This document shows, in pieces, positions 61,266 to 62,785 of a stretch of 62,785 nt of DNA; the first letter of the stretch is position 1; every line of letters starts with the position of its first letter. This stretch comes from Peptococcaceae bacterium CEB3 (GTDB lineage Bacteria > Bacillota > Desulfitobacteriia > Desulfitobacteriales > Desulfitobacteriaceae), in the NCBI GenBank assembly GCA_001029295.1, contig LDXJ01000043.1, positions 112 through 62,896 of the forward strand, given 5' to 3'. Made by a program: the position numbers and the translations under genes. The notes beneath the pieces are model-generated. The model saw only the letters and a program-made list of their open reading frames with translations, did not search any database and had not been told where the DNA came from.

Positions 61266-61270
61266 GTTCG

Positions 61271-61312
61271 AAGAACGGCTCCTCGTTGCTGCAGTGGGGA
61301 GCCGTTCTTTGG
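61271..61312 (+). terminator. terminator of acr3
   Basis: A 12-bp perfect stem AAGAACGGCTCC / GGAGCCGTTCTT (61271-61282 and 61298-61309) followed by TTGG. Confidence 0.75.
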
Positions 61313-61403
61313 TGCGCACGTGGCTGCTTTGTTTCGGGCTCAAACCATCATCGATCTTGAGGTTCGCTAAATGAGGGTTTGAGAAGTCAGGCAAACGCAG
61401 AAC

Positions 61404-61742
61404 TCAGATTTCGCCTAAGTGACCGGGATTCCGATTCTGAAAGGGACACGCCGCCCCCGCCTGACGGGCAAAGAGACGCTTGTGGGAGAGAAACCGGGCC
61501 ACGGTTTCATTGTTGCCCAAGCTGATTCCCCCGAGCCTCCATTCCCGGAAGGTGTGCCAGAATTCTTGTTCCGGTATAGTGTGTGAGTAGTGTTCCGCCT
61601 CGGCATCGTAGGCCCAAAAAACGTCGACCCAAAGCATGCCCTTTCGGCTGAGAACCAAAAGAAAATGATTTAGCTCGGGGTCGGGAGAATCAAGAACTTT
61701 TAGAAGTAGATGTGAACGGCCGTTTGGATAATCAGTGCGGAT
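61404..61742 (-). pseudogene. unknown gene truncated by the IS605-type insertion
   Basis: The minus-strand frame runs from the element edge at 61742 to 61404. It reads I-R-T-D-Y-P-N-G-R-S-H-L-L-L-K-V-L, later F-W-A-Y-D-A-E-A-E-H-Y and W-H-T-F-R-E-W-R-L-G-G. No start codon with a ribosome site exists in the host part, and upstream bases belong to the element. So the original start was displaced or lost. I do not recognise the family; the aromatic-rich, acidic content looks like a genuine soluble protein. Confidence 0.55.
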
Positions 61743-61851
61743 TTGACTTCCTCCCCGCGTTGAAACGCGAGGATTCCCAAGTCTCCCGAAAGAGCTTGGC
61801 AGGCTGTACAAGTAACCTCTATACGGTCGCCGTTAGGCCGCCGCTTTACTT
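61743..61851 (-). ncRNA. omega-RNA scaffold region of the TnpB element
   Basis: Lies after the tnpB stop and ends at the element boundary. It keeps hairpin AAGCTCT-TTC-GGGAGACTT (UUCG-type loop) and the terminal hairpin. By family knowledge this becomes the guide RNA scaffold; the guide would be the first bases of the truncated host gene (ATCCGCACTGATTATC on the minus strand). Confidence 0.6.
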
Positions 61852-62785
61852 TTGAGTGCACGCTTCTTGACCGTTGCCAGCGGGTAGAGTCTCATGGAAT
61901 TTAGACATAGTGCATGGCTTACCCGCGACAAGTCAATCCCCGGACAGGCTTTGCGCAGAATATTAGCCGCCCCGTTTAAGTCAGCGTTTACGGCTTGCCC
62001 ATTTGCACTGCGATAGAGTCCCCGCTTTACCCGTTTACCGCTGAACACGTACTTTTCTGTATGCTCAGGGTCGAATTCCGGCAATAGATCTCGGTCTAGA
62101 AAGCTGGCCTTGGAAGTATAGCTCTCCGTTATTTCTACGTACTCAATGCCATTCTTTTCACACAGGTACGCCAGAAACCGCCGAAACTTCCAGAATGGGA
62201 TCTGCACAAAGTTTTGATTGTTCACATGACCGATGTTTATTTCCTGCTTCCAGCCGGGATTCACACCCACAACTACCCGCCCGATTTTGTTGTCAAGGCA
62301 ATGCTGCAAAATCAAGTGACCGGCTTTGCTCAGGTAGTCGCGCATGAAGTTTTCCCGGTTGTAGGCGATCAACGCCAGTTTATTGGTTTCGCCCTTGATC
62401 CCTTGCAGGTCTTTCATTGATTGGAGTCTGGAACGTTCCTTGTTATACCATTGATTGGCTGATTTCAGCCGCTTTCCGTCGATCAAAAACGCGGTTCCGG
62501 CGGTACTAACACCGGCTGCCAGGGTATTTACCCCTAGATCCAGAGCTAAAGTTTCCGGCTCCCATACAGGTTGGGCCTTATCCGCTGTTTTATACACAAA
62601 CTCCGCTTCCAAGAAGCGGGCATGGTGAATGGGGTTTAGGCGTACCTCACGGAGAGGTTGGTTAGCTATACGATCCGGCACACGAATTTTGATGGCTAAG
62701 CCTGGATGCTCCTTCATGAATCGATTGGACATGGGGATCTGAAAATAGCCGTCGTGAACAGTGATCGCATTGGTCGAACAAAGAA
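61833..62785 (-). CDS. tnpB: TnpB, RNA-guided endonuclease of IS605 family (partial)
   Basis: At least 317 codons; the frame remains open to the window edge, so the N-terminus is missing. RuvC-I is L-A-L-D-L-G-V-N-T and RuvC-III is N-A-D-L-N-G-A-A-N-I-L. The usual RuvC-II glutamate (E-D-L) is not at its place; the strand reads V-V-V-G-V-N-P-G-W-K-Q-E-I. The C-x-x-C zinc finger is absent, replaced by Y-T-S-K-A-S-F-L-D. These features mark a known TnpB subgroup with a shifted active site. Ends K-S-K-A-A-A. Confidence 0.88.
   Translation of the reverse strand, partial: LCSTNAITVHDGYFQIPMSNRFMKEHPGLAIKIRVPDRIANQPLREVRLNPIHHARFLEAEFVYKTADKAQPVWEPETLALDLGVNTLAAGVSTAGTAFLIDGKRLKSANQWYNKERSRLQSMKDLQGIKGETNKLALIAYNRENFMRDYLSKAGHLILQHCLDNKIGRVVVGVNPGWKQEINIGHVNNQNFVQIPFWKFRRFLAYLCEKNGIEYVEITESYTSKASFLDRDLLPEFDPEHTEKYVFSGKRVKRGLYRSANGQAVNADLNGAANILRKACPGIDLSRVSHALCLNSMRLYPLATVKKRALKSKAAA

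Larger units (their letters stand above)
61743..62785 (-). mobile_element. IS605-type element with tnpB, open at the window edge
   Basis: The right end is at 61743, TTGACTTCC on the plus strand, with the hairpin CGCGTT/AACGCG just inside. It includes the scaffold region, then tnpB, which runs past the window end. A tnpA (Y1 transposase) gene is not visible inside the window. Related to the remnant at 19402. Confidence 0.85.

Overview
The window reads as a chromosomal segment of an anaerobic Firmicute, most likely a clostridial Peptococcaceae or Desulfitobacteriaceae relative. Pointers are the strong AGGAGG-type ribosome sites with many GTG/TTG starts, TATAAT promoters, a LevR-type sigma-54 activator with a Lac/Cel PTS, a CvfB-like protein, FmdE and TauE paralogues, and an NrfD-type membrane molybdoenzyme. 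No rRNA, tRNA or CRISPR array was recognised. The species is not claimed.

Region 1 (1-18.7 kb). A cut-off IS1634-type transposase opens the window. It is followed by a 51-residue basic protein, topoisomerase III, a CvfB-like S1 protein and an aminotransferase. A LacI regulator, with two operators behind it, precedes an oligosaccharide ABC importer (binding protein plus two permeases, no ATPase) and a GH31 alpha-glucosidase. Next is a compact group of unusual genes: a superfamily II helicase on the minus strand, divergent from a coiled-coil protein of unknown family and two P-loop ATPases resembling BREX BrxC/BrxD. No PglZ, methylase or nuclease accompanies them. This group is the best candidate for an undescribed DNA-processing or defence module. 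panD follows.

Region 2 (18.7-28.4 kb). A methyltransferase gene abuts a tnpB-less IS605-type remnant whose end still has the omega-RNA-like scaffold. Then comes a cell-wall-sugar locus: MupG-type 6-phosphomuramidase, MurQ etherase and a sigma-54 LevR-type activator overlap by ATGA junctions. Behind them sit eight perfect-period 10-bp repeats, a 20-bp near-palindrome and a textbook -24/-12 promoter, then Lac/Cel-type PTS IIB-IIA-IIC, a tandem GNAT and a PIG-L deacetylase-like protein. Together they suggest uptake and breakdown of an N-acetylmuramic-acid disaccharide.

Region 3 (28.4-43 kb). This is a mosaic of FmdE-like zinc proteins, two TauE/SafE permeases, DUF1634, DUF169 and DGC-domain proteins, ArsR regulators, a BASS transporter, an MFS exporter, an ArsP-type permease with a redox thioredoxin, and a CcdA/thioredoxin pair. 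Three promoters share an inverted repeat, (A/T)TACC-N7-GGTAT, placed identically against the -10 box. A second copy of the FmdE-TauE block has lost almost all of its FmdE gene, leaving a scar. A chromate-transporter fragment and a frameshifted His/Gly-rich gene also mark decay.

Region 4 (43-62.8 kb). An arsenic island. A PhnD-like lipoprotein, histidine kinase and NarL-type regulator precede a respiratory operon: Tat-exported 4x[4Fe-4S] subunit, NrfD anchor, ArrA/PsrA-like molybdopterin catalytic subunit, TorD chaperone and TatA. A CadC/CadA metal efflux pair, then arsR-arsM-small protein-arsD-arsA and a HesB-like protein with acr3 follow. The logic is sensing, respiring (probably arsenate, unproven), methylating and exporting arsenic. 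A TnpB-encoding IS605-type element closes the window; its end is sequence-related to the remnant at 19.4 kb, and it has cut into an unknown gene.
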